In this document: positions 28,121 to 36,024 of the stretch, in pieces
Position numbering within the stretch: the first letter of the stretch is position 1
Layout: each line of letters opens with the position of its first letter
The notes under the pieces: generated by a model
What the model was told of the DNA's origin: nothing
What the model saw: the letters and a program-made list of their open reading frames with translations, nothing else
Databases searched by the model: none
Program-made: the position numbers and the translations under genes
DNA from: an uncultured Verrucomicrobiales bacterium
Lineage (GTDB): Bacteria; Verrucomicrobiota; Verrucomicrobiia; Verrucomicrobiales; Akkermansiaceae
Assembly (NCBI GenBank): GCA_937991965.1
Contig: CALKLP010000265.1
Location: 1 to 49,546, forward strand
DNA length: 49,546 nt
Direction of reading: 5' to 3'

Positions 28121-29185
28121 ATGAAATTATTAAGTTCCACCATCATGTTAAATGCGATCTGTGCTGTGCTTTTGTCCTGTAAACCAGCAGCTACTAATGA
28201 GGCTAGTGAGGCTAAAACTCACGCAGATTGGAGTCATGTCCGGCTCTATGGACACGCTTTTAGTAATGAAGAATTTACTGAGGATGAATATCAGTTTATT
28301 GCAGAGAAAATGCCAATCTTCACGATCGAAAAAAGACACGCTCATAAAGTTCACGGACCTGCTAAGAGTGAAGAAGCAACCTTAATCTCGGCACGCAAAA
28401 TTAAAGCGCTGAATCCAGATGCGAAGACTCTCTTTTATTGGAATTGCGACTTGATTTACGCACCTCTCTACGAGTCATTAAAAAATCTCGAAGAAGAGCA
28501 GCCGACATGGGTTCGTGAAAGCCGATTCAAAAAACTCAAGGCAGTGGCGAAGAATGGCTACAATTTCGCTGAGCAAGGCGCCCAAGATTTTTGGGTGAAA
28601 ACTGCTTCTGATATTGCGAATGACCCTGCTGTGGGCGGAGTCTTTGTAGATGCCTCATCTAAGGCTGCGCTCAACGGCCAGTTGGAGATCGTTCACAAGC
28701 TCATGGATGAATTACCAGGGCTTGTCTTATATAACGGATACCGCATCAAGCCTCATGATAAGACCTTCTACGGTGGACCTGAAACCCTGAAACATGCGGA
28801 CGGAGTCTTTGTAGAGGCCTTTCTCAGTGGGCCTGCTAAAACAGCAGAGGCTGCCAGCATGCTTATTGATGGCTTACTGGAGATTCCAGAAGATAAGCAT
28901 ATTATCTGTAATGGGCTTATCGATGGATACGGATCAAACGGATCGCATGAGTTTAGCCTTGCGGCGTATTTTATCGTAGCGAATAAGAATACCTATTACC
29001 GCTTCGGAAAAGGACACCACTTCAACAATGAATACATGACATATTGGCATGATGACTTTGCGAAAAAGATCGGGAAGCCTACAGGCAAAGCCTCCAAAGA
29101 GGGGTTGACGTATAAGCGTAGTTTTGAATTTGTCGATGTTACTCTAGACCTAGAAAACCAAAAAGCGACTCTTGACTGGAAGTAA
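28121..29185 (+). CDS. putative glycoside hydrolase lipoprotein (GHL15-like)
   Basis: From the ATG at 28121 the protein has 354 residues and a lipoprotein signal (MKLLSSTIMLNAICAVLLSC, lipidation at Cys20). The body resembles the hypothetical GHL15 TIM-barrel group: WSHVRLYGHAF, ALNPDAKTLFYWN, GGVFVDASSK, GLVLYNGYR, DGVFVEAFLSG and a C-terminal beta-rich end. Acidic residues at strand ends (FVDAS, FVEAF) are candidate catalytic groups. This is inference by resemblance; no substrate can be given. It sits between moeA and moaA and overlaps moaA by 14 bp, so it may be co-transcribed with moaA without a functional link. Confidence 0.72.
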   Translation: MKLLSSTIMLNAICAVLLSCKPAATNEASEAKTHADWSHVRLYGHAFSNEEFTEDEYQFIAEKMPIFTIEKRHAHKVHGPAKSEEATLISARKIKALNPDAKTLFYWNCDLIYAPLYESLKNLEEEQPTWVRESRFKKLKAVAKNGYNFAEQGAQDFWVKTASDIANDPAVGGVFVDASSKAALNGQLEIVHKLMDELPGLVLYNGYRIKPHDKTFYGGPETLKHADGVFVEAFLSGPAKTAEAASMLIDGLLEIPEDKHIICNGLIDGYGSNGSHEFSLAAYFIVANKNTYYRFGKGHHFNNEYMTYWHDDFAKKIGKPTGKASKEGLTYKRSFEFVDVTLDLENQKATLDWK

Positions 29186-30182
29186 GACAGATGCGCGCGG
29201 GAGAGCCCTGCAAGATATGCGGATTTCAGTGACTGATCGCTGTAATTTCCGCTGTCGTTACTGTATGCCAGCCGAAATTTTCGGGGCCAATTATCGCTTC
29301 CTCGCTACGCGGAATTTGCTCGCCTTTGATGAGATCGAGTCGGTCGTACGGGCAGGAGTTTCGCTTGGAGTGCGCAAGGTCAGACTTACAGGTGGAGAAC
29401 CACTTTTGCGACGCCATATTGATGATCTCGTCGCTCTCTTGGCGGCGGTAGAAGGTCTGGATGAGATCGCAATGACCACGAACGCAGTTTTGCTCTCTCA
29501 TTACGCTGAACGTCTTGCTTTGGCGGGACTTAGCCGCATTACAGTGAGTCTTGACGCCATTGATCCTGAGGTTTTTTCTCAAATGAATGGAGTGGGAGCT
29601 AAAATTGACCGAGTTCTAGGAGGCATTGAGATGGCGCAACTTCACGGCCTACCTGTTAAAATCAATGCTGTGATTCAAAAAGGCGTAAACGAAACGCAAA
29701 TCTTACCGTTGTTACGCTACGCGCTCTCAAAAGGGATTCAGCTCCGCTTTATCGAATTTATGGACGTTGGGGAGACCAATGGCTGGGCAAAGGTCGAGGT
29801 CTTACCATCCTCTGAAATTCAGAAGATCATCGAGTCTGAGTACCAACTTATTCCCGACGAACGTCCTTACGGTGCGGTTGCCGAGACTTCCACGGTTGTT
29901 AAAGATGGACAAGCCCTCGGGAAAGTCGGTCTTATTTCTTCAGTCAGTCGCCCGTTTTGTAGCGACTGCGGGAGGATTCGGGTCTCCGCAGACGGAAAGC
30001 TTTACGGTTGTCTTTTTGCTAGCGAAGGCACTTCGATTAAAGAAATACTACGTGCGGGAGCAAGCCAAGAGGAGGTCACGAATTTGATTTCCGGATTCTG
30101 GAGTAAGAGGGAGGATCGTTACTCCGAGTTGCGCGGTCTCGTGAAACAAGACAAGGTCGAGATGAGTTATATTGGAGGGTGA
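29172..30182 (+). CDS. moaA: GTP 3',8-cyclase
   Basis: MoaA is the radical SAM enzyme that converts GTP to 3',8-cyclo-GTP, the first Moco step. The 336-residue protein has the N-terminal Fe-S motif CNFRCRYC (Cys24, 28, 31), the SAM-binding VRLTGGEPLLR, the SVSLDAIDPEVF-like TVSLDAI region, a second Fe-S motif FCSDCGRIRVSADGKLYGC and the C-terminal SYIGG whose GlyGly tail is needed for activity. I chose TTG at 29172 because DARGRALQDMRIS matches the conserved N-terminus (D.x.R.LRDLRIS); the first ATG (29217) would remove it. It overlaps the preceding gene by 14 bp. Confidence 0.95.
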   Translation: MTGSKTDARGRALQDMRISVTDRCNFRCRYCMPAEIFGANYRFLATRNLLAFDEIESVVRAGVSLGVRKVRLTGGEPLLRRHIDDLVALLAAVEGLDEIAMTTNAVLLSHYAERLALAGLSRITVSLDAIDPEVFSQMNGVGAKIDRVLGGIEMAQLHGLPVKINAVIQKGVNETQILPLLRYALSKGIQLRFIEFMDVGETNGWAKVEVLPSSEIQKIIESEYQLIPDERPYGAVAETSTVVKDGQALGKVGLISSVSRPFCSDCGRIRVSADGKLYGCLFASEGTSIKEILRAGASQEEVTNLISGFWSKREDRYSELRGLVKQDKVEMSYIGG

Positions 30183-30239
30183 ACTTGTTTACGTATTACT
30201 CACCTTTAATGATCTTACTTTAAAGCCTGTTAAAAAACC

Positions 30240-30318
30240 GCAAAGGCGCGAAGGCGCTAAGTTTTATAAGGGATATTTTATAAGAAAATTTTGCCCCAAT
30301 AAAATTCGCGTATATTCG
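30240..30318. repeat. compound short-period repeat downstream of moaA and purK
   Basis: Two low-complexity units occur in the space between moaA and purK. The first is GCAAAGGC-GCGAAGGC-GCTAAG, period 8 (30240-30261). A 14-base-period direct repeat TTTTATAAG follows (30262-30270, 30276-30284), and then ATTCG motifs with a 10-base period (30304 and 30314). Similar 'ATTCG'-type and 'GCAAAGGCG' tracts are scattered through Verrucomicrobia and Planctomycetes intergenic DNA, from memory. A related ATTCG tract is at 33055. Confidence 0.55.
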
Positions 30319-30325
30319 TGGTTTC

Positions 30326-31456
30326 CTAGCGATACGCCTCGATACACTTCTCCGCGTTCTGTAGCGCTTCCTCCACGGTATCTGCGGTGAAGGTTAGGTG
30401 ACCCATCTTCCGATTCGCTTTCGCGGTTTTCTTCCCGTAGAGGTGGAGCTTGGAACCTGGGATTTCAAGGGCGGCCGTCCAGTCTGGTTGCTCCGCTTCA
30501 CTTTTCCAAATATCACCGAGCAGGTTTAGCATGACAACCGGTTTCAGTAAGCCGGTAGCACCTAAGGGGAGTCCTATGACTGCGCGCAGTTGCTGCTCAA
30601 ACTGCGAGGTTTGACAGGCATCCAGCGTATGGTGGCCGGAGTTATGTGGTCTTGGAGCCATTTCGTTGACGAGTAATTTGCCGTCCTGATCAATAAAGAA
30701 CTCGACGCCGATCACGCCCACATATTCTAGCTTCTCTGCAACAGACTGTGCAATTTCACGGGCTAGGTCTAAGGTTTCTTGAGAAAGCCGGGCGGGAACG
30801 ATCGAAAGATGAAGGATGTGGTTCTTGTGCTCATTTTCCGCTGGGTCGTAAGTCACGACTTGGCCATCGGAACCACGCACCACCATCACGGAAATTTCGC
30901 CTGCAAGGTTGATCTTTTTCTCAACGATTGCGCGGAGCCCTGTAAAGTGGCTCCAGGCTTCTGCGTTAGATATTCGGTTTTCTACAGGTAAGGCGAGTTG
31001 ACCTTTGCCGTCGTATCCATCACGCGCGGTTTTGATGATTACATCACCTGGCAGCTCTGCTAATGCAGATTCTAATTCCTCCGCACTCTGCACGATGCGG
31101 AAAGGGGTGGTTGGGATCCCATTTTCCCGCAGGAAGGTTTTTTCCAGCTCACGGTCTTGGCAAATGGCAATGGCCTCAGAACTCGGGAAGGTGGGTTTGA
31201 GAGCGGAGATTTTGGCAACGAGATTTTTCGGGATATTTTCGAACTCAACCGTGACCGCATCAACCTGACTGACGAATTGCTCAAAGGCTGCTTGGTCATC
31301 AAAGGAACCATAAATAGCCTGATCAGCAAACAATTCCGCACCCGACTGATCTCCACCCGTCCATTGAACAAGCTTATACCCCATGCGGCGAGCTTCGAGA
31401 GCTAACATACGCCCTAGCTGACCTCCACCCAGAACTCCAATCGTCTTCTCGTCCAT
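30326..31456 (-). CDS. purK: N5-carboxyaminoimidazole ribonucleotide synthase
   Basis: PurK, an ATP-grasp enzyme, makes N5-CAIR from AIR, bicarbonate and ATP in purine synthesis. The 376-residue protein starts with the classic IGVLGGGQLGRMLALEARRMG and has AVTVEFENIP, the ATP-grasp lysine region VIIKTARDGYDGKGQ, VSVMVVRG-like ISVMVVRGSDGQ, and VNEMAPRPHNSGHHTLDACQTSQFEQ. Length is normal. It follows purE by 3 bp on the minus strand, forming the usual purEK pair. Confidence 0.97.
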   Translation of the reverse strand: MDEKTIGVLGGGQLGRMLALEARRMGYKLVQWTGGDQSGAELFADQAIYGSFDDQAAFEQFVSQVDAVTVEFENIPKNLVAKISALKPTFPSSEAIAICQDRELEKTFLRENGIPTTPFRIVQSAEELESALAELPGDVIIKTARDGYDGKGQLALPVENRISNAEAWSHFTGLRAIVEKKINLAGEISVMVVRGSDGQVVTYDPAENEHKNHILHLSIVPARLSQETLDLAREIAQSVAEKLEYVGVIGVEFFIDQDGKLLVNEMAPRPHNSGHHTLDACQTSQFEQQLRAVIGLPLGATGLLKPVVMLNLLGDIWKSEAEQPDWTAALEIPGSKLHLYGKKTAKANRKMGHLTFTADTVEEALQNAEKCIEAYR

Positions 31457-31459
31457 AGC

Positions 31460-31969
31460 TCAACTTAACTCACCCATTTGTGGCAATTCACCAGCTTCTA
31501 CCGTGGCGCGCTGCTTTTCACGGAAGGCTGCTAATTTTTGCGCTAACTCGGAATTATTCGTTGCCAACATAGCCACCGCAAAGAGGGCTGCATTGATTGC
31601 TCCAGCCTTGCCAATCGCAAAGGTCGCGGTTGGAATTCCAGCTGGCATTTGCACGATAGAGAGGAGAGAGTCCACGCCATTCAGAGTGCGAGATTTCACA
31701 GGGACGCCGAGCACAGGAACAGGGGTCATGGCGGCACACATTCCAGGTAAGTGAGCTGCTCCACCAGCACCAGCGATGATACACTCGAGTCCACGCTCTT
31801 GCGCGCTTTCGGAATACTCATAGAGCCGTTTTGGTGTGCGGTGTGCGCTGACAACCTTGCTCTCCCAAGCAACGCCAAAGTCGCTAAGCGTCTTCGCGGT
31901 ATGCTCCAGAGTCGGCCAGTCAGACTGGCTTCCCATGATAATTCCAACTTTTGGTGATGAATCACTCAT
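31460..31969 (-). CDS. purE: N5-carboxyaminoimidazole ribonucleotide mutase
   Basis: PurE moves the carboxyl group of N5-CAIR to give CAIR. The 169-residue protein shows the class I features [25 protein letters not shown] and [27 protein letters not shown], with the catalytic His in SAHRT and the second His in AAHLPG. It precedes purK by 3 bp and is probably the first gene of the operon. The DUF1853 gene upstream on the same strand is 140 bp away. Confidence 0.97.
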   Translation of the reverse strand: MSDSSPKVGIIMGSQSDWPTLEHTAKTLSDFGVAWESKVVSAHRTPKRLYEYSESAQERGLECIIAGAGGAAHLPGMCAAMTPVPVLGVPVKSRTLNGVDSLLSIVQMPAGIPTATFAIGKAGAINAALFAVAMLATNNSELAQKLAAFREKQRATVEAGELPQMGELS

Positions 31970-32109
31970 AATAAAAAATGCAAAACGTGGGTTACTCTAT
32001 AAGATTCCCCTTTGCTAGTCTTTTTTGTGGCGATTTGGAGGCTGGGATTTTACGGCGTATTCCAAAGTAGTTGAAAACCTGTGAAGTTAAAGGAGCCAAG
32101 ATTATCAAC

Positions 32110-32895
32110 CTACTGCTGAGGGTAAATATCAGGAGCTAAAAATACAGGGTAATCTAACTGCGGGACTTTTACGAGGGTGCACCGCGTCAAAGGGGCTTTC
32201 AGGTCAAAAGGGGAGAGCTCTTCATCTGGAATAGCGGCCAAGTCGACTGGCCACAGTGGTTTAGGAATCTCTAGCAGAGACTCTTGATGCAAAAAGTGGG
32301 CAGGATATTCCGACTGCCGAAGCCAAACCCCGCGCTGAGCACCGGGGTTCAGGTATTTTGGTTGAGCCTGGGAGGCCGCTGTGACGTGGTCAAACAAGCG
32401 CCCAATCACTAAGTGTTTTACGGATATAGACTCCGCTTGATAGACCGCAGGCAGGAGGTGGGCAAAGCGCTGGGTGAGCGTAAGCTGATGACTCCGCAGG
32501 CGCTCGAGTTTATTGTAATAATTGTCTCTTGAGTTGGGCCCGGGTAAGAGCAAGCCTACTGGACCTTCGATCGCGAGGTAAAACTTCACCGCTAACTCCA
32601 GATGAATGAGCTCCCCTGAATTGTGATCTCGAAAAAGAAAATCAAGCTCGCCTCGGGTTTTGTGTCTCCCTTCCTGTAACTGCAGGCCATGTTCCAGTAA
32701 TTCATATTGCTTAGACTGCTCTAACAGCACCCGCAGCCCATCCTCATAGAGATGTCCCAGCTTTTGCGCCATTGAGAGCGGTTCGCAGACATCGGGCAAG
32801 GACAGCCCCGTTCGATCAAAAGCATCCGCCTCTGGTAGATCGTTCAAGAATTGTGGAGTCTCACACAACGCTCTGAATATGTGTTCCGTCACCAT
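32110..32895 (-). CDS. DUF1853 family protein, nuclease-fold candidate
   Basis: The 261-residue soluble protein resembles DUF1853 proteins: an N-terminal FRALCETPQFLNDL, then TRGELDFLFRD followed by LIHLELAVKFYLA, and PGNSRDN-like GPNSRDNYYNKLERLRSHQL. The Asp of GELDFL and the Glu-x-x-Lys of ELAVK arrange as a PD-(D/E)XK-like active site (D-x13-E-x2-K), as suggested for this family. It might act on DNA, but no substrate is known. It is preceded by the inverted-repeat segment (32896-33243) and read leftward toward purE. Confidence 0.78.
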   Translation of the reverse strand: MVTEHIFRALCETPQFLNDLPEADAFDRTGLSLPDVCEPLSMAQKLGHLYEDGLRVLLEQSKQYELLEHGLQLQEGRHKTRGELDFLFRDHNSGELIHLELAVKFYLAIEGPVGLLLPGPNSRDNYYNKLERLRSHQLTLTQRFAHLLPAVYQAESISVKHLVIGRLFDHVTAASQAQPKYLNPGAQRGVWLRQSEYPAHFLHQESLLEIPKPLWPVDLAAIPDEELSPFDLKAPLTRCTLVKVPQLDYPVFLAPDIYPQQ

Positions 32896-32951
32896 GTTGA
32901 GGAATTCATTACAAACTGAACCGGATTACAGAAGGAAAAAGTGGAAAACCC

Positions 32952-32990
32952 CGTGGCTCGGCTGTCCCGGCCGAGATGGCAAAACTGGCG
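32952..32990 (+). repeat. REP-like hairpin arm, left copy
   Basis: A 39-bp unit: CGTGG, then a stem-loop CTCGGC-TGTCCCG-GCCGAG (32957-32975), then ATGGCAAAACTGGCG. It is the inverted counterpart of 33142-33180 with 35 of 39 positions identical. The hairpin loop carries GTCCC. There is no T-tract, so a simple terminator is unlikely. Confidence 0.85.
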
Positions 32991-33054
32991 AAACCACAGA
33001 TGCCTCTTTCAACAACTTCCAATTCCAAAGACAGCCCTTCTTGCAAAAGCCCAA

Positions 33055-33077
33055 ATTCGTATGATTCGAAAAATTCG
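33055..33077 (+). repeat. ATTCG tract of period 9
   Basis: ATTCG occurs at 33055, 33064 and 33073, exactly 9 bases apart, in the middle of the inverted-repeat element. It resembles the ATTCG units at 30304 and 30314. Confidence 0.5.
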
Positions 33078-33141
33078 CGGTGCAAAAAAAGGTCAAGACC
33101 TGTCGAATAAACAAGTTGATACATGAGTAAGTTAGTGGCTG

Positions 33142-33180
33142 CGCCAGTTTTGCCATCTCGACTGGGACGGTCGAGCCACG
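33142..33180 (-). repeat. REP-like hairpin arm, right copy
   Basis: This is the inverted copy of 32952-32990. Read on the minus strand: CGTGG, then CTCGAC-CGTCCCA-GTCGAG, then ATGGCAAAACTGGCG. It differs from the left arm at four positions (10, 12, 18, 20), which form two facing pairs of the stem. The 10/20 pair has changed from G-C to A-T, preserving pairing. Together the arms enclose 151 bp. Confidence 0.85.
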
Positions 33181-33243
33181 ATCGAAAATCTCCTCAGTTT
33201 CCCATTGTCTCCCAGCCCTTTGCGCTTTAAGGCATTCGGGAAT

Positions 33244-35754
33244 ATGATATTTCCTCCAACGACCGCGACGCAGCAGAAGCTAGATTCTGGGCTGAATGTG
33301 CTCTCTCATGTCGATCACGCTCACCCGTTGGTGAGCTTTCAGATCTGGGTGGAGACGGGGAGCATGCATGAGCTCCCACATCCAGGAGCGGGGCTCAGTC
33401 ATTTGCTAGAGCATATGGTCTTTAAAGGAACGAAGAGCTTTTCGGGAGAGGAGTTAATGAACCGTGTCGAAGAACTGGGCGGCTCATGGAATGCCTATAC
33501 GACTTATGATCGCACAGTTTATTATGTGGAAGGCCCAGCAGAGGCGGCCAGTGAGTTTCTGAAGCTTCTTTTCGAGCTCGTGTATCTTCCGACTCTGCCT
33601 GAGGCGGATTTCGAGATGGAGCGAGAGGTGATTCGCCGTGAGATCGCGATGGGGAATGATGATCCGCACTCGGTTGGCTGGGAAGAGCTGATGGCGAACT
33701 ATTACCCCACGGGGACGAAGCGCTTTCCGATCATTGGAGATCTTGATCGCTTTAATGCCATTACGCATGAGGAAATGGTGAACTATCACTCGAGCCGATA
33801 CACCTTTGATAACAGCTTTATCATGCTCTCGGGGGATATTGATGAGCCCGCTCTGCTGGCAGAGTTAGAGGCCTTACAAGCCGAGGTTCCCCCGCGCAGA
33901 TTACAGGAAATTGGCTTGCCTAGAGAGAGCAGTCTTGTGGTGCCTATTCAAGTGGCTCACGAGTTTGCTATTCCGAGCTGTAAGGTGAATATCGTATGGG
34001 AGATTCCTGAATTAGGGCACCCTGATTTAGTCGCCCTAGAGGTCTTGAGCTCGGTGATCGGTGGGGCGCGCTCCTCTGTCCTTTTCCAAACCCTACGTGA
34101 GAAGGAGCAATTAGCGCTGAATCTCTCTGCGTGGACCTGGACGCCGAAGCTTGGAAAGGGCTTTTTCTCAGTCTCCATGGAATGCGAGCAAGAGCATTTT
34201 CACCCCGTCCACACGCGTCTCTATGAGTTGATCGACTCACTAGATTTCTCGGATATGGAAGCCACTCTTGAGCGCGCTAAGAAGCAGGCTCTGATGTCCC
34301 AGTTGGGAACCTTAACAACCGTCTCCGCGCGCGCCTCGGATGTGGCGAGCAATTGGTTTGAAACCCGGAACGTGGATTTTACTCGTCAATACTTGGAGCT
34401 AGTTTCTCAAGTCACGGTCGCAGATCTAGAGCGAGTCACTAGGCTTTACTTGCAAGGAAAGCCGACCGTCTCTTCCTCGCTCGTGCCAAAAGGATTTAGA
34501 CCGTATGCCCCAGACCAAAAGACCCTCGAAAATGGGAAGGTGAAGCCTGAATTGAAGGCTTTATCAAACGGAATTCCGTTGGTCTCAGGTGTTGATAAAA
34601 AACTCCCTACCGTCTCATTTCAGCTCATTTACAAAGGCGGAATTCGCATCGAGACTGAAGAACGAGAAGGGATCGGATCACTCTACAGCTCACTACTCGG
34701 TAAAGGGACGAAGTCTCGCTCGGCGGAAGAGTTTGCGCTCGCCATTGATGAATTGGGCGCGAGTCTCGGTTTCTCCGGTGGAAATAATACCTTCATGGTG
34801 ACGGGCTATTGTCTGGTTGAAGACTTGGACACGCTGTGCGCCTTGGTTGCGGAGGCTTTACAAGAGCCACTGTTTGACGCGGATCAGGTAGAGAAAGAAC
34901 GCGCGCTTCTGATCTCGAAAGTGAGAGAGAGTGCGGAAGACCCTGTGCGGGTCGCATTTTGGAACGTGCGCCGACAGTTGTTTGCAGATTCGTCCTACCG
35001 CTTTAGCCGTCTGGGGTCTGAGGAGTCGATGCAGAAAATCTCTGTTTCTGATGTCGAGGATTATCACCAGAGCTTGATTCATGAGGGGGCGCCAGTGCTT
35101 TCGGTCTTTGGCGATATTTCAGAGGAACACGCAGCTATATTTGAGAAGAACTTCGGTCAACTTGCTTATGTGGAAACACCTGAAACCTTTGACGAAATTG
35201 CTTACGGGACGGGGCGACAAGACTATCAGCTTGATAAAGAACAAGCGGTGATTGTGATAGCTTATCCGAGTGCGTCGATCTCGAGCGAGGATGCGCATGT
35301 CCTGGAAGTTCTACAGGACTACTTCTCCGGCATGGCTGGTCCGCTATTTGTCGAACTAAGGGAGGAACGAGGTCTAGCGTACTTTGTCTCGTGTAACCAA
35401 TTTCTCGGGATTGAGACTGGAATGTTCTCCTTCTACATGGGAACCGATCCAAAGCGAAAGGAGGAAGCCATTACCGAACTCCAGAATTCGATCGCTCGGG
35501 TGGTAGAAAACGGCCTTTCAGAGGATGACCTAACATCTGTAAAAAAAGGCCTTGCGGCGCAAAACGCCCGCGCAGATCAAACCCACTTAAACCAAGCCCA
35601 AGCGCACGGCATTAACGTGCTCTTTGGGAAGGGAATCGAGCATCGAGAGGAGGTGCGCGAGCAGATTGCTAATGTAACGACCGCCGAAGTTGCCGATTGT
35701 TTGAAAAAATACTTCTCAGAACGCTCCCCAGTCATCACAGTTGTCTCTCCATAG
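33244..35754 (+). CDS. M16 family zinc metallopeptidase, two-domain single chain
   Basis: The ATG at 33244 begins an 836-residue protein made of two M16 halves. The N-terminal half has the inverted zinc motif HLLEH in GLSHLLEHMVFKGT and the downstream catalytic/zinc Glu in MEREVIRREIAM. The second half (from about 430, LKALSNGIPLVSGVDKKL) lacks HxxEH but has the substrate-binding RGLAYFVS-type motif (LREERGLAYFVSC), as in inactive partner domains. No Sec signal is seen. An in-frame TTG 39 bp upstream lies in the intergenic repeat region and is not favoured. It likely processes peptides or proteins; the specific substrate is unknown. Confidence 0.92.
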   Translation: MIFPPTTATQQKLDSGLNVLSHVDHAHPLVSFQIWVETGSMHELPHPGAGLSHLLEHMVFKGTKSFSGEELMNRVEELGGSWNAYTTYDRTVYYVEGPAEAASEFLKLLFELVYLPTLPEADFEMEREVIRREIAMGNDDPHSVGWEELMANYYPTGTKRFPIIGDLDRFNAITHEEMVNYHSSRYTFDNSFIMLSGDIDEPALLAELEALQAEVPPRRLQEIGLPRESSLVVPIQVAHEFAIPSCKVNIVWEIPELGHPDLVALEVLSSVIGGARSSVLFQTLREKEQLALNLSAWTWTPKLGKGFFSVSMECEQEHFHPVHTRLYELIDSLDFSDMEATLERAKKQALMSQLGTLTTVSARASDVASNWFETRNVDFTRQYLELVSQVTVADLERVTRLYLQGKPTVSSSLVPKGFRPYAPDQKTLENGKVKPELKALSNGIPLVSGVDKKLPTVSFQLIYKGGIRIETEEREGIGSLYSSLLGKGTKSRSAEEFALAIDELGASLGFSGGNNTFMVTGYCLVEDLDTLCALVAEALQEPLFDADQVEKERALLISKVRESAEDPVRVAFWNVRRQLFADSSYRFSRLGSEESMQKISVSDVEDYHQSLIHEGAPVLSVFGDISEEHAAIFEKNFGQLAYVETPETFDEIAYGTGRQDYQLDKEQAVIVIAYPSASISSEDAHVLEVLQDYFSGMAGPLFVELREERGLAYFVSCNQFLGIETGMFSFYMGTDPKRKEEAITELQNSIARVVENGLSEDDLTSVKKGLAAQNARADQTHLNQAQAHGINVLFGKGIEHREEVREQIANVTTAEVADCLKKYFSERSPVITVVSP

Positions 35755-35760
35755 TATACG

Positions 35761-36024
35761 ATGTCCAACGAACTTACATTTTTAGATTTTATTCTTAAGC
35801 AAGCCACTAACGCCGGAGTCTTCCTCGGCCAACGTGAAAACCCACTAACCGGCGAGAAAGGGGTGAACTTGAAAGCGGCGAAGGGATGTCTTGATATCCT
35901 CGTCCTGCTCCAAGAAAAAACGCGCGGGAACCTGAACCCCCAAGAGAAATCCTTGCTTGATGATACCGTGAATACGATTTCGTCACTCTATGAAACAACC
36001 TTAGAAATCGAACCAAACGTATGA
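35761..36024 (+). CDS. DUF1844 family small protein
   Basis: An 87-residue protein with the DUF1844 pattern: FLDFILKQATNAGVFLGQRENPLTG, then LKAAKGCLDILVLLQEKTRGNL and QEKSLLDDTVNTISSLYE. It is soluble and mostly helical, with no catalytic motif. It begins 6 bp after the M16 gene and overlaps kdsA by 4 bp (ATGA), so all are probably translated from one message. Function not known. Confidence 0.88.
   Translation: MSNELTFLDFILKQATNAGVFLGQRENPLTGEKGVNLKAAKGCLDILVLLQEKTRGNLNPQEKSLLDDTVNTISSLYETTLEIEPNV

Larger units (their letters stand above)
32896..33243. other. gene-free segment holding the inverted hairpin repeat pair
   Basis: No coding region of credible length or codon use lies here. It contains two 39-bp inverted arms (32952-32990 and 33142-33180), the ATTCG period-9 tract at 33055-33077, and the spacing up to the M16 start at 33244. 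Promoters for the two flanking divergent genes must fit within or beside it; I see no clear -35/-10 pair. Confidence 0.7.

Noticed and set aside
32879..33126. Small ORFs inside the inverted-repeat segment.
   Set aside because: They run through the hairpins, have no conserved motif or start signal and read in several overlapping frames. Non-coding is the better reading.
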